This document shows, in pieces, positions 49,185-59,279 of a stretch of 64,000 nucleotides of DNA. Within the stretch, counting starts at the first letter, position 1, and the number at the start of each line of letters is the position of its first letter. This stretch comes from Rhizobium sp. R635. Lineage in GTDB: Bacteria > Pseudomonadota > Alphaproteobacteria > Rhizobiales > Rhizobiaceae. Below the pieces are notes generated by a model. That model did no database searches. It saw only the letters and a program-made list of their open reading frames with translations, and had not been told where the DNA came from. The DNA is taken from positions 310,001 through 374,000 of the forward strand of contig NZ_LOKX01000001.1 in NCBI RefSeq assembly GCF_002211285.1. The letters run 5' to 3'. A program made the translations under genes and the position numbers.

Positions 49185-50999
49185 TTAGGCATCCGCCGTT
49201 ACATCGGCGGTAATCGCTAACGGATCGTCCTCGAAAGGATCGGCGGCGCGTTTCGGCTTGACCAGCGGTTCGGGCCGGACAGGATGGGAAAACAGCATGT
49301 CGCGCCCAGCCTGCAGCCCCTCGGAAACCTGCAGCACCAGACGCGCCTCGTCGCGTTTGCGGATATCCTCGCCGATTTCATAGGCATCGACCTCGGAAAC
49401 ACCAAGCGCTTCCAGCGTCCGCCGCCCGAAGAGCAGACCCGATTCCAGCGTTTCGCGCAGCTCGTAGTCGACGCCCTTGTTACGCAGTTCGATCGAGTGG
49501 ATACGGTCGTAGGAGCGCACGTAGAGCCTGGTGTGCGGATAATCCGCCTGCACCAGTTCCACCACCTTGTCGGTGATCTCCTTCTTCTGCGTGCAGACGA
49601 GCACGATCTTCGCCCGGTCGATACCGGCCGAGCGCAGCACGTCCTTGCGGGCGCCGTCGCCGAAATAGATGCGGAAACCGAAAGAGGAGGCCTGGCGGAT
49701 GCGGTCCGCCGAAAAATCGATGACGGTGACGCTGCGCCCGCCCGCCAGCAGGATCTGGGCGGCGATCTGGCCGAAACGCGAGAAGCCGACCATCAGCACG
49801 TCGGCGCCCGCACCTTCGAAATCTTCGTCCAGCTCTTCCTGTTCGTCGCCGCTGAGAAGCCGCTTGGAAAGTGCGGCCCCGATCGGCGTCAGCGCCATGG
49901 AAAGCGTCACGACCGCGACCAGCAGCGATGCCGTGCTCGTCGACATCAGTCCGACCGTACCCGCCGCGGTAAACAGCACGAAGCCGAATTCGCCGCCCTG
50001 CGGCAGCAGGAAGGCGATGCGGATGGCATCATTGTGCGCAGAGCCCGAGATCCGGCAGAGCCCGTAGATGATGATCGCCTTGACCGCCATGACGATCGGC
50101 ACGGCGACGATGACGAAGAGGGCGTTGTCGAAGAGCACATCGAGCTCCAGCGACAGGCCGACGGCGATGAAGAAGATGGCGAGCAGTACGCCGCGGAAGG
50201 GCTCGATATCCGCTTCCAGCTCGTGCCTGTAGGAAGATTCTGCAAGCATGACGCCGGAAAGGAAGGCGCCCATCGCCATCGAAAGCCCGGCAAGCTGCAT
50301 CAGGCTCGCCGATCCCATGACGACGAAGAGCGCGGCGGCGATCATCGCTTCGCGTGCGCCGGTGCGGGCGATGACCTGGAACAGCGGCGTCAGCAGGTAG
50401 CGCCCCATGACGATCATCGCCGCGACCGCGCCGACGGCGACGGCGAAATCGGTAAACGGCGCGTTGCTGCCCTTGTCGCCGCCATCGAGAATGGTGATCA
50501 GCGCCAAGAGCGGCACGATCGCCAGGTCCTGAAAGAGCAGCATCGAGAAGGAGCGCTGCCCGTATTTCGTGTTGACGTCGCCGTCACCTTCGAGGATCTG
50601 CATGGCGAAGGCCGTCGATGACAGCGCCAGGCCGAACCCGGCAACGATGCTGCCGCGCCAGTCGACGACATGGGAAAGCCAGGCGAGCGCGGTCAGCGCC
50701 AGCCCCGTCAGCACCACTTGCGCGGTGCCGAGGCCAAAAATGTCGCGCCGCATCTGCCAGAGGCGGCTGGGCTTGAGCTCCAGCCCGATGATGAAGAGCA
50801 GGAAGACGACGCCAAGCTCAGCCACGGCGAGGATCTGTTCGCCGTCCGTGATGCCGTGGAAGATCGGGCCGATGACGATGCCGGCGGCGAGGTAGCCGAG
50901 CACCGTGCCGAGCCCGAGTTTCTTGAAGATCGGAGCGGCGACCACCGCGCCCCCGAGCAGCAGGATCGTTTCGGAAAAGAGGTCGTTTGGCGCGGACAT
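49185..50999 (-). CDS. Kef-type monovalent cation:proton antiporter
   Basis: A 604-residue CPA2 antiporter with about 12-13 transmembrane helices in the first 385 residues (LGYLAAGIVIGPIFHGI; FFIAVGLSLELDVL), then a cytosolic RCK/TrkA-N domain (ADVLMVGFSRFGQIAAQIL, about 395). This is the KefB/KefC layout, glutathione-gated K+ efflux against H+. No KefF/KefG ancillary gene is adjacent. ATG 50999 (MSAPNDLF) is preferred to 51089. Divergent from pmbA. Confidence 0.92.
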   Translation of the reverse strand: MSAPNDLFSETILLLGGAVVAAPIFKKLGLGTVLGYLAAGIVIGPIFHGITDGEQILAVAELGVVFLLFIIGLELKPSRLWQMRRDIFGLGTAQVVLTGLALTALAWLSHVVDWRGSIVAGFGLALSSTAFAMQILEGDGDVNTKYGQRSFSMLLFQDLAIVPLLALITILDGGDKGSNAPFTDFAVAVGAVAAMIVMGRYLLTPLFQVIARTGAREAMIAAALFVVMGSASLMQLAGLSMAMGAFLSGVMLAESSYRHELEADIEPFRGVLLAIFFIAVGLSLELDVLFDNALFVIVAVPIVMAVKAIIIYGLCRISGSAHNDAIRIAFLLPQGGEFGFVLFTAAGTVGLMSTSTASLLVAVVTLSMALTPIGAALSKRLLSGDEQEELDEDFEGAGADVLMVGFSRFGQIAAQILLAGGRSVTVIDFSADRIRQASSFGFRIYFGDGARKDVLRSAGIDRAKIVLVCTQKKEITDKVVELVQADYPHTRLYVRSYDRIHSIELRNKGVDYELRETLESGLLFGRRTLEALGVSEVDAYEIGEDIRKRDEARLVLQVSEGLQAGRDMLFSHPVRPEPLVKPKRAADPFEDDPLAITADVTADA

Positions 51000-51118
51000 G
51001 CTGGCGATTTCTTTCAATGGCGGCGAGCATGCGGGCAGCCCCGACAAAGAATCGGTAGCGGCGGCCTTGATGCCTGGGAGAGTGCACAATAAATGGAAGC
51101 CGAAGGAAAGGCCAAATC

Positions 51119-52465
51119 ATGTCCTCTGAAATCGATTCCTCGACACTTCTTTCCCGCGCAAGTCAATTGATCGATCTGGCAAGGAAGGCCGGGGCCGACG
51201 CGGCCGACGCCGTCGTCGTCCGGTCGCGCTCGCAATCGGTCAGCGTGCGTCTCGGCAAGGTCGAGGGAACGGAATCCTCCGAAAGCGACGATTTTTCGCT
51301 GCGCGTCTTCATCGGCAAGCGCGTCGCCAGCGTTTCGGCCAATCCGGGTTTCGATCTGCAGGCGCTTGCCGAACGCGCCGTCGCCATGGCGAAGGTTTCG
51401 CCGGAAGACCCCTTCGCCTGCCTGGCGGATGAGGCAAACCTTTCGAAATCCTATCCCGACCTGCAACTGCTCGACACCACGGAGGTTTCCTCCGAGATGC
51501 TGCGCGAGGCGGCTCTTGCCGCAGAGGCGGCGGCGCTTGCGGTCGAGGGCGTCACCAATTCTTCCGGCGCCGGCGCATCCGCCGGCATGGGCGGCCTCGT
51601 TCTTGCCACCTCGCACGGGTTCGAAGGCAGCTACATGGCCTCCCGTTTCGGCCATTCGGTCAGCGTCATCGCGGGCGAAGGCACCGGCATGGAGCGCGAC
51701 TATGATTTCGACAGCCGCCTCTATTACGCCGATCTCGACGATCCCTCCGAAATCGGTCGCCGCGCCGGCGAGCGGGTGGTCAAACGCATCAATCCGCGCC
51801 AGGTGCCGACCGGCAAGAACGTCACCGTCGTCTTCGATCCGCGCGTTGCCCGCGGCTTCGTCGGCCATATCGCCGGTGCGATCAACGGCGCCGCCGTCGC
51901 CCGCAAGACCAGTTTCCTGCGCGACAAGATGGGCCAGCAGGTGCTGAAATCAGGCCTGTCGATCACCGACGATCCGCTGATCGTGCGCGGCCCTTCCTCA
52001 CGCCCCTTCGACGGCGAGGGCGTGTCCGGCGAGCGGCTTGTCATGATCGAGGACGGTGTTCTCAAGCATTGGTTCCTCTCGACCTCGACCGGCCGTGAAC
52101 TCGGTCTCGAAACCAATGGCCGCGGCGTGCGCGGCGGCACCGCCGTTTCGCCTTCCTCCAGCAACCTTGCCCTGGAACCCGGCGACATCTCGCCGGAGGA
52201 GTTGATCCGCAGCATCGGCACCGGTTTTTATGTCACCGAACTGATCGGCCACGGCGTCAACATGATCACCGGCGAATACAGCCGCGGCGCCACCGGCTTC
52301 TGGATCGAGAACGGCGAGCTCACCTTCCCGGTTTCAGAGGTGACGATCGCCTCGAACCTCAAGGACATGTTCATGCGCCTGACGCTGGCAAACGATATCG
52401 ACCGCAAGTTCGGCGTCGCAGCCCCCACCTTCGCGATCGAAGGCATGACGCTGGCCGGGCGATAA
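51119..52465 (+). CDS. pmbA: TldE/PmbA metalloprotease-like protein
   Basis: A 448-residue PmbA/TldE family member. Members work with TldD to cleave linear peptides such as microcin precursors or CcdA; in the pair TldD carries the zinc site. No tldD is in the window. It shows QSVSVRLGKVEGTESSES, the NGAAVARKTSFLRDKMGQ block, and GHGVNMITGEYSRGATGFWI near the end. AAGGAAAGG precedes ATG 51119. First of a same-strand run to lpxK. Confidence 0.93.
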   Translation: MSSEIDSSTLLSRASQLIDLARKAGADAADAVVVRSRSQSVSVRLGKVEGTESSESDDFSLRVFIGKRVASVSANPGFDLQALAERAVAMAKVSPEDPFACLADEANLSKSYPDLQLLDTTEVSSEMLREAALAAEAAALAVEGVTNSSGAGASAGMGGLVLATSHGFEGSYMASRFGHSVSVIAGEGTGMERDYDFDSRLYYADLDDPSEIGRRAGERVVKRINPRQVPTGKNVTVVFDPRVARGFVGHIAGAINGAAVARKTSFLRDKMGQQVLKSGLSITDDPLIVRGPSSRPFDGEGVSGERLVMIEDGVLKHWFLSTSTGRELGLETNGRGVRGGTAVSPSSSNLALEPGDISPEELIRSIGTGFYVTELIGHGVNMITGEYSRGATGFWIENGELTFPVSEVTIASNLKDMFMRLTLANDIDRKFGVAAPTFAIEGMTLAGR

Positions 52466-52480
52466 GGAACGAGTAGACGG

Positions 52481-53290
52481 ATGAGCGATACGGAAAAGGC
52501 TCGCTGGCAGAGCGATCTCGCGTTGATCGTCGAAGCGGCGAAAGAGGCGGGCGCGGTCGCTTTCGGTTTCTTCAACCAGTCCCCGGAGGTCTGGTGGAAG
52601 AACGAGGACCGTTCTCCCGTCAGCGCCGCCGATTTCGCCGCCAACAAGACGCTTGAAACGATCCTGCGCAAGGCCCGCCCGGATTATGGCTGGCTGTCTG
52701 AGGAAACCGAGGACGATGCCGACCGCCTCGCGCGCGAGACGCTGTTCATCGTCGATCCGATCGACGGCACGCGCGCCTTCCTCGGCGGCCAGAACGTCTG
52801 GTGCGTCAGCGTCGCCGTCGTTCATCGCGGCCGGCCGGTCGCCGGCGTGCTCTATGCGCCGGCGCTGGAAGAGCTTTATGAAGCCGTCGAAGGCGGCGTG
52901 GCGCTGAAAAACGGGTTGCCTTTCACGGTCTCTGACGCCGGTCCGGAGGAGACGAGCCGCATTGCGATCGGCGAAGACCTGCTGAAAACCTTTCCGCCGG
53001 CGTTTCGCGACCGGGTCACGCGCCATAAACACGTTCCCTCGCTTGCCTATCGCATCGCCATGGTGGCGGATGCCCGTCTCGAAGGCACCTTCGTCAAGGG
53101 CAATTCGCACGATTGGGATCTTGCCGCCGCCGATCTGATCCTTAGCCGCGCCGGCGGCGGCCTCGTCGATCTCGCCGGCAGGCCGATCCTTTACAATCGC
53201 GCCGACGTCACCCACAAGGTCCTCTGCGCGGCCCCGATCCCCCGCATCAGTGAATTCCTCGCCGCCTTTGCGGAACGACGAGACAGTTGA
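52481..53290 (+). CDS. 3'(2'),5'-bisphosphate nucleotidase CysQ-like, inositol monophosphatase family
   Basis: A 269-residue member of the lithium-sensitive phosphatase family. Metal-binding motifs: WLSEETEDD (about 71-79), DPIDGTRAF (92-100) and SHDWDLAAADLI. These match CysQ-type phosphatases that remove phosphate from PAP or PAPS, and also inositol monophosphatases. It starts 15 bases after pmbA. Function beyond the family is not certain. Confidence 0.9.
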   Translation: MSDTEKARWQSDLALIVEAAKEAGAVAFGFFNQSPEVWWKNEDRSPVSAADFAANKTLETILRKARPDYGWLSEETEDDADRLARETLFIVDPIDGTRAFLGGQNVWCVSVAVVHRGRPVAGVLYAPALEELYEAVEGGVALKNGLPFTVSDAGPEETSRIAIGEDLLKTFPPAFRDRVTRHKHVPSLAYRIAMVADARLEGTFVKGNSHDWDLAAADLILSRAGGGLVDLAGRPILYNRADVTHKVLCAAPIPRISEFLAAFAERRDS

Positions 53291-53353
53291 CGTTTCCGTC
53301 AAAATCCCGCAGATGGAGTGGCGGAGGAGACTAGGCAGAAAGAGAACAAGAAA

Positions 53354-53602
53354 ATGACTGACTCCGATGACAAGAAGCAGCTTTTGCACCTCGTTTTTGG
53401 CGGCGAGCTGGAAAACCTCGATGACGTCCAGTTCCGTGATCTGAGCGGTCTCGATATCGTCGGCATTTTCCCCGATTACGCCACGGCGCTGACCGCCTGG
53501 AAGGCGAAGGCGCAGCAGACGGTCGACAATGCGCATATGCGCTATTTCATCGTCCACATGCATCGTTTGCTCGATCCGCAGGAAAAGGCCAAGGGCAACT
53601 GA
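53354..53602 (+). CDS. DUF4170 domain protein
   Basis: An 82-residue protein matching DUF4170, a small alphaproteobacterial family: LLHLVFGGELENLDD, VGIFPDYATALTAWKAKAQ, MRYFIVHMHRLLDP. Unknown function. It sits between the CysQ-like gene and waaA, on the same strand, an order common in rhizobia. ATG 53354 is chosen; a GTG at 53318 would add a 12-residue charged leader. Confidence 0.88.
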   Translation: MTDSDDKKQLLHLVFGGELENLDDVQFRDLSGLDIVGIFPDYATALTAWKAKAQQTVDNAHMRYFIVHMHRLLDPQEKAKGN

Positions 53603-53772
53603 TCTCAGCAGATGCTGCCGGCCAACCGCTCCTCAAGCGGGGATTTCGTGCACCGGCCGTCGGACGGTCGGGTTGTTTGACGCATTCTGAACAAAATGAT
53701 CGGCCATTCCGGCCGCAACGATAATTGGGGAATGGGGTTGATGTCGATCGCTTTGGATCGGAGGCTGGCGCA

Positions 53773-55092
53773 ATGAGCTCCCGGATGGCGCGGTTCGGTC
53801 TGAGCGCATATCGTCTGGCGGGAACCGTGGCCTCCCCGGTCGTCGGCCTCTATCTCACCTACCGCACGGCCAAGGGCAAGGAAGACCGCGCCCGTCGCCT
53901 GGAGCGCTTCGGCTATCCGAGCGCCAACCGGCCGCAAGGCCCGCTCGTCTGGTTCCACGCCGCAAGCGTCGGTGAAACCAACGCAGTCATCCCGCTGATC
54001 CGGGAAATCCGCCGCCGCGATATCCATGTCATCCTGACGACAGGCACGATCACATCGGCCAGGCTCGCCGCCGAGCGCATCGGCAACGAAGCGATCCATC
54101 AATATGTGCCGCTCGACCTGAAACCCTCCGTCAGCCGCTTTCTCGATTATTGGCAGCCCGATTGCGCCATCATCGCCGAATCCGAGATCTGGCCGGCAAC
54201 GGTGCTGGAACTCGGCCGCCGCCGCATTCCGCAGATCCTGGTCAATGCCCGTATGTCGGACCGCTCCTTCGCCCGCTGGCGCCGCCGCCCGGCGATCGCC
54301 GAGGCCCTCTTCGAGAACCTCGCCCTCGTCATCGCCCAGTCGGATGTTGATGCCGAACGTTTCCGCGATCTCGGCGCCGTCCCGGTCATCACCTCGGGCA
54401 ATCTGAAGGTCGATACCGACGCACCGCCCTATGACAGCGCTGTCTTCGCCCGCTACAAGAAGCAGATCGGCGAGCGTAAGACCTGGGCGGCAATCTCGAC
54501 CTTCGACGGCGAGGAGAATGCCGCCGGCATCGTCCATCGCGCGCTAAAGGAGCGCGATCGCCAGTTGACGATCATCGTGCCGCGCCATCCCGAGCGCAGC
54601 GACGAAATCGAAGCGGCTCTCGTCAAGCAGGGACTGAAGGTCGCCCGCCGCACCCGCGACGATGTCTTGTCGGCCGATGTCGATATCTTCCTCGGCGATA
54701 CGATCGGCGAAATGGGCCTCTATTTGAGACTGACGGAAATCGCTTTCGTCGGCCGCTCGCTCTTTGCCGAAGGCGGCCAGAATCCGTTGGAACCGGCCAT
54801 GCTCGGCTGCGCCGTCCTCTCCGGCGGCAATGTGCAGAATTTCCGCGAGGCATATCAGAAGCTTGCCCGCAGCGGCAGCGCCCGCATGGTGCGCGATACC
54901 GAAATGCTGGCCAAGGGCGTGCACTACCTGCTGACCAATGACGAAGCCCGTCGCAGCATGATCGAGGCCGGCATTACCGCCGTGCACGACATGCGCGGCG
55001 CCTTGTCTGCGACGGTGAGGGGGCTGGAGCCCTATATCAATCCGCTCACCGTCAAGGCGCGGCTGTTGCCGAAGGCCATGGCTCAGGTCTGA
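53773..55092 (+). CDS. waaA: 3-deoxy-D-manno-octulosonic-acid transferase
   Basis: A 439-residue Kdo transferase (GT30) that adds Kdo to lipid IVA at the inner membrane. N-terminal membrane anchor (residues 8-30), then the catalytic region FHAASVGE (about 62-68, with catalytic Glu68), HVILTTGTITSA, ESEIWPATV and EGGQNPLEPAMLG. ATG 53773 (MSSRMARF) follows GGAGG. Part of a lipid A gene group with the HAD gene and lpxK. Confidence 0.95.
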   Translation: MSSRMARFGLSAYRLAGTVASPVVGLYLTYRTAKGKEDRARRLERFGYPSANRPQGPLVWFHAASVGETNAVIPLIREIRRRDIHVILTTGTITSARLAAERIGNEAIHQYVPLDLKPSVSRFLDYWQPDCAIIAESEIWPATVLELGRRRIPQILVNARMSDRSFARWRRRPAIAEALFENLALVIAQSDVDAERFRDLGAVPVITSGNLKVDTDAPPYDSAVFARYKKQIGERKTWAAISTFDGEENAAGIVHRALKERDRQLTIIVPRHPERSDEIEAALVKQGLKVARRTRDDVLSADVDIFLGDTIGEMGLYLRLTEIAFVGRSLFAEGGQNPLEPAMLGCAVLSGGNVQNFREAYQKLARSGSARMVRDTEMLAKGVHYLLTNDEARRSMIEAGITAVHDMRGALSATVRGLEPYINPLTVKARLLPKAMAQV

Positions 55093-55101
55093 GGAGGCAG
55101 A

Positions 55102-55824
55102 ATGTCGGCCGCAACGCATATCAAGGGCATTCTCTTCGACAAGGACGGCACGCTGCTCGATTATGACGAGAGCTGGCTGCCGGTAAACCGGGAGCTCGCC
55201 CGCATCGCAGCCAAAGGCGATCAGGCTCTCGCCGACCAGCTGCTTGCCGCCTGCGGCATGAATCCCGAGACCGGCCATATCGTTCCCGACAGCCTGCTCG
55301 CGGCCGGCAATACGAGACAGATCGCCGAAGGCCTCGTGGCCGCAGGCTCGATGGTCGATGTCGACGAACTGACGGTCCGCCTCGACGACCTCTTTTCCAG
55401 CGCCGCCCAGTTTTCCGTGCCTGTGACCGACCTGGCAGGCTTCTTCGCCCGCCTGCATCGGCGCGGCTTCCGGCTGGGTGTCGCCTCCAGCGATAATGAA
55501 CGTTCGATCCGCCAGACGGCCGAGCGTTTCGGTTTTGCCCAGTATGTCGATTACATCGCCGGCTACGACAGCGGATTCGGCACCAAGCCGGAGCCGGGAA
55601 TGCTGCTCGGCTTCTGTGCCGCGACCGGTCTCTCGCCTGAAGAGATCGCCATGGTCGGCGATAACAACCACGATCTCCACATGGGGCTGAATGCCGGCGC
55701 CGGGTTGAGGATCGCGGTGCTGACGGGCACCGGTTCCCGGGATTCGCTCGCCGCGGCGGCCCATCATGTGCTCGACGATATCACCGGTATCGAGACGCTG
55801 CTGCCGGACCTGCAGCCGGCCTGA
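55102..55824 (+). CDS. HAD family hydrolase, phosphoglycolate phosphatase-like
   Basis: A 240-residue HAD phosphatase of the Gph type. Motif I FDKDGTLLD (Asp13/Asp15), motif II GVASSDNE, motif III KPEPG, motif IV MVGDNNHDLHMG. It starts 9 bases after waaA and is co-transcribed. Whether it works on a Kdo precursor or another sugar phosphate cannot be told; the position between waaA and lpxK makes a lipid A or Kdo-related role a possibility. Confidence 0.9.
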   Translation: MSAATHIKGILFDKDGTLLDYDESWLPVNRELARIAAKGDQALADQLLAACGMNPETGHIVPDSLLAAGNTRQIAEGLVAAGSMVDVDELTVRLDDLFSSAAQFSVPVTDLAGFFARLHRRGFRLGVASSDNERSIRQTAERFGFAQYVDYIAGYDSGFGTKPEPGMLLGFCAATGLSPEEIAMVGDNNHDLHMGLNAGAGLRIAVLTGTGSRDSLAAAAHHVLDDITGIETLLPDLQPA

Positions 55825-55912
55825 TCGTAAGGGCTTGCATTTTCATTGATTTTGACCTCTCAATCCGGCCGGAAAACGGAAATTCCGCCGGGCAGGGGAG
55901 CGGGACGGCAAA

Positions 55913-56974
55913 ATGATATCAGAAGCGCCGCCGTTCTGGTGGAGGAAAGCCGATTGGCGGGCCTGGCTGCTATCGCCGCTTTCTTTTCTGTACGGCCGTA
56001 TCGCCGGCCACCGCATGGCCCATGCGCGGCGCGCCTCCGTTCCCATTCCGGTCATCTGTGTCGGTAATTTCACCGTCGGCGGCGCCGGCAAGACGCCGAC
56101 GGCGCTCGCGATCGCCCGCGCCGCCAAGGCGAAGGGTCTGAAGCCCGGTTTTCTCAGCAGGGGCTATGGCGGTTCGCTCGATGTGACGACGGTGGTCGAT
56201 CCCGATCATCACCGGGCGGTCGCCGTCGGCGATGAGCCATTGCTGCTTGCTCAGGAAGCGTTGACGGTGATTTCCCGCAAGCGTGCCGACGGCGCCCGGC
56301 GCCTGGTGGCGGAGGGCGCCGATCTCATCATCATGGATGACGGTTTCCAGAGCGCCCGGCTGGCGATCGACTATGCCCTGCTCGTCATCGATGCGACGCG
56401 CGGCCTCGGCAACGGCCATATCGTGCCGGGCGGGCCGGTACGCGCGCCGATCCGCCAGCAATTGCGGCATGCGACGGCTCTGCTGAAAGTCGGCGGGGGC
56501 AATGCCGCCGACGGGATCGTGCGCATGGCGGCGCGGGCAGCCAAACCCTATTTCACCGCATCGCTGAAGGTGCGCGGCGACAATACGCTTGCGGGCGTCA
56601 AGGTGCTCGCCTTCGCCGGCATCGCCGATCCCGCCAAATTCTTCCGTACGGTCGAATCGCGCGGCGCCGAGATCATGGTCGCCAAACGCTTCGGCGATCA
56701 CGAGCACCTGACCGAGGAGGAGATCGACGATATCCTGGCGACCGCCGAAAGCCAGGGCCTGCTGATCGTCACCACCTCCAAGGATTTCGTCCGCCTCTCC
56801 GGTCATCACGGCGGGGCGAAGCGGCTCGCGGAAAAAAGCCGGGTGATCGAGGTCGACATGGTGTTCGAGGATCACCTCGCCGCAGGCCTGATCATCGATC
56901 GGGCGATCGTCGCCTGCCGCGAGCGGCGCCTGCGGGAAATGAAAGCCGGGAGCAAGCCCAGCAAGAGCGCATAG
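55913..56974 (+). CDS. lpxK: Tetraacyldisaccharide 4'-kinase
   Basis: A 353-residue inner-membrane kinase that phosphorylates the 4' position of the lipid A disaccharide. The N-terminal part has [13 protein letters not shown] (anchor, about 18-30) and the P-loop [13 protein letters not shown] (about 50-62), then RGYGGS and the [10 protein letters not shown] acidic motif. Size is normal. ATG 55913 has GGCAAA upstream rather than a strong site. Ends the same-strand run from pmbA. Confidence 0.95.
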   Translation: MISEAPPFWWRKADWRAWLLSPLSFLYGRIAGHRMAHARRASVPIPVICVGNFTVGGAGKTPTALAIARAAKAKGLKPGFLSRGYGGSLDVTTVVDPDHHRAVAVGDEPLLLAQEALTVISRKRADGARRLVAEGADLIIMDDGFQSARLAIDYALLVIDATRGLGNGHIVPGGPVRAPIRQQLRHATALLKVGGGNAADGIVRMAARAAKPYFTASLKVRGDNTLAGVKVLAFAGIADPAKFFRTVESRGAEIMVAKRFGDHEHLTEEEIDDILATAESQGLLIVTTSKDFVRLSGHHGGAKRLAEKSRVIEVDMVFEDHLAAGLIIDRAIVACRERRLREMKAGSKPSKSA

Positions 56975-56994
56975 CGGTTTGCGTCCGGACTGCG

Positions 56995-57225
56995 TTAACG
57001 CCGCTGGTTCGGCAGCACCCCGGCGCGTTTGTCGGCCTCGAGCGAGGCGCTCACGTCGGCATAGGGCTCCTGCCGGGCGACGCTCCAGTAGCGCAACTCG
57101 TCGAGCGGGACATGTTTCCCGGTCATTGCGCAGACGACATAGGAGCCGGGCGAGAGAATCTGGAAGTCGCCATCGAGATACCGGATCTTCGCTTCGCGGT
57201 TTCCGTGTCCTTCGAACAAATTCAT
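56995..57225 (-). CDS. DUF2093 small protein
   Basis: A 76-residue protein of the DUF2093 family (alphaproteobacterial). It shows AKIRYLDGDFQILSPGSYVVC, split by the family, and VPLDELRYWSV. ATG 57225 (MNLFEGHG) is chosen after AGGGAACGGAG. It is 67 bases downstream of mutL on the same strand and convergent with lpxK. Function unknown. Confidence 0.88.
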   Translation of the reverse strand: MNLFEGHGNREAKIRYLDGDFQILSPGSYVVCAMTGKHVPLDELRYWSVARQEPYADVSASLEADKRAGVLPNQRR

Positions 57226-57292
57226 GCGCTCCGTTCCCTGCAGTCTTTCATCAATCTGCCATACTCCCGGCAAGGCCATTTTTCCAGCTTTT

Positions 57293-59095
57293 TCAGCTCC
57301 GGCCGAAAAGCCGTTCGATATCGCTGAGCTTCAATTCGATATAGGTCGGACGGCCGTGATTGCACTGGCCGGAGCCGGGCGTCACTTCCATTTCTCTCAG
57401 CAGCGCGTTCATTTCCTCCGCCCGCAGCCGCCGCCCGGAGCGTACCGACCCATGGCAGGCCATGGTCGCCGCCACATATTCGAGCTTGGCCGAGAGGCCT
57501 GAGGCCGTATCCCATTCGGCGATCTCGTCGGCAAGCTGGCGGATGAGGCCGTGCGCATCGACCTCGCCGAGCATCGCCGGCGTCTCGCGCACGGCAATCG
57601 CCCCGGGGCCGAAACGTTCGATCGCAAGGCCAAGCTCGGCAAGCTCCGCCGCGTGCGGCATCAGCCGGTCGCAATCCTCTTCGGGAAGATCGATGATCTC
57701 GGGGATGAGCAGCACTTGCGAGGCCAGCCGCTTGGAATGCAGCGCCTTGCGCATCGCCTCGAAGACCAGCCGCTCGTGCGCGGCATGCTGGTCGACGATG
57801 ACCAGGCCGTCTTCGGTCTGGGCGACGATATAGTTGGCGTGGATCTGCGCCCGAGCCGCGCCGAGCGGATATCGGGTGACTGTTTCGGGGGCTGCCGGCG
57901 CGGTGGCAGGCTGCGGCTCCGCCCGTGCCGTCGGCGTCGTAAGTCCGTCGAAGGAGGCTTGCGGCCGTTCGGCGAAACCGGCTGCCGGCTGATAGGGACG
58001 GGAAGGTGAGGTTTCGGCCGACCATGGCGCCGACGGCCGCTGCACATGCGGCTGGAAGCCGGGGCGAAAGGAGCGCAGCATGTCGCTCGCCCCGGTCGTT
58101 GCCGCCCGGCTGCCGTCGCGCGCCAGGGCCTCGCGGACCGCGCCGACGATCAGGCCGCGCACCAGGCCCGGGTCGCGGAAGCGCACGTCGGATTTCGCCG
58201 GATGCACGTTGACGTCGACGAGCGCCGGATCGAGCGCGATCGACAGCACCGCGACCGGATAGCGCCCTGATGGAATCGTTTCGGCATAGGCGCCGCGGAT
58301 CGCCGAGAGGATCAGCTTGTCCTGCACCGGCCGGCCGTTGACGAAGGCATATTGGTGGGCGGAGTTGCCGCGATTGAAGGTCGGTACGCCGGCAAAGCCG
58401 GTCAGCGAGACCTCCTCGCGCACAGCGTCGAGCGCGATGGCGTTGTCGCGGAATTCCTTGCCGAGCACCTGCGCCATGCGCGCCAGATGATCCTCGCCGG
58501 TCGCGGGAAATTCCAGTGTCGTCCGATCCGAGCCGGAGAGTACGAAGCGGACGGCGGGAAAGGCGATCGCCATGCGTTTGACGATCTCGGTGATGGCGCC
58601 GGCCTCGGCTTTTTCGGTCTTCAGGAATTTCAGCCGGGCGGGCGTGGCGAAGAACAGGTCGCGCACTTCGACGATCGTGCCGGGATTGGCTGCTGCCGGC
58701 CTCAAATGCATGATCCTGCCGCCGGCAACGGCGATCTCGTTGCCGCCCGCGCTGTCGCGCCTGCGGCTGGCGATGCTGAGCCTTGCGACGGAGCCGATCG
58801 AGGGCAGCGCCTCGCCGCGGAAGCCGAGCGTGCGGATATCCTCGAGCGTCTCGGAAATTTTCGAGGTGCAATGGCGCCGGACCGCCAGTTCCAAATCGGC
58901 CGCATCCATGCCGGAGCCGTTGTCGCTGACCCGCAACAGCGCCTTGCCGCCGCCTGCCGTAGCGATCTCGATGCGCGTCGCGCCGGCGTCGAGCGCGTTT
59001 TCGATCAGTTCCTTGGCAGCACTTGCCGGCCGTTCGATGACTTCGCCGGCGGCGATCTGGTTGATGAGCGTTTCGGAGAGCTGTCTGATGGCCAT
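57293..59095 (-). CDS. mutL: DNA mismatch repair protein MutL
   Basis: A 600-residue MutL with the N-terminal GHKL ATPase ([39 protein letters not shown]) and a C-terminal dimerisation domain. The endonuclease motif DQHA(x2)E(x4)E is visible at about residue 435 ([13 protein letters not shown]), as in bacteria that lack MutH and nick with MutL. The linker (about 335-395) is Pro/Ala-rich. Divergent from the PAS/receiver gene. Confidence 0.96.
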   Translation of the reverse strand: MAIRQLSETLINQIAAGEVIERPASAAKELIENALDAGATRIEIATAGGGKALLRVSDNGSGMDAADLELAVRRHCTSKISETLEDIRTLGFRGEALPSIGSVARLSIASRRRDSAGGNEIAVAGGRIMHLRPAAANPGTIVEVRDLFFATPARLKFLKTEKAEAGAITEIVKRMAIAFPAVRFVLSGSDRTTLEFPATGEDHLARMAQVLGKEFRDNAIALDAVREEVSLTGFAGVPTFNRGNSAHQYAFVNGRPVQDKLILSAIRGAYAETIPSGRYPVAVLSIALDPALVDVNVHPAKSDVRFRDPGLVRGLIVGAVREALARDGSRAATTGASDMLRSFRPGFQPHVQRPSAPWSAETSPSRPYQPAAGFAERPQASFDGLTTPTARAEPQPATAPAAPETVTRYPLGAARAQIHANYIVAQTEDGLVIVDQHAAHERLVFEAMRKALHSKRLASQVLLIPEIIDLPEEDCDRLMPHAAELAELGLAIERFGPGAIAVRETPAMLGEVDAHGLIRQLADEIAEWDTASGLSAKLEYVAATMACHGSVRSGRRLRAEEMNALLREMEVTPGSGQCNHGRPTYIELKLSDIERLFGRS

Positions 59096-59279
59096 GGGCT
59101 ATTTTCGGGGATTCGCGGGCTGGAGGGAAGGGGTCTCGGATCGCTTTGCCAAACTGCGATTCCCCAGCTTTCTCAAATTTGGGGATTGGTAGTGTTAAGC
59201 CGGTTTTAACATAAAAATGGCATTTCTAATCACACACCTCCGGAAGCCGCGAAATCGAACAGATGTGGGACGAAATGGA

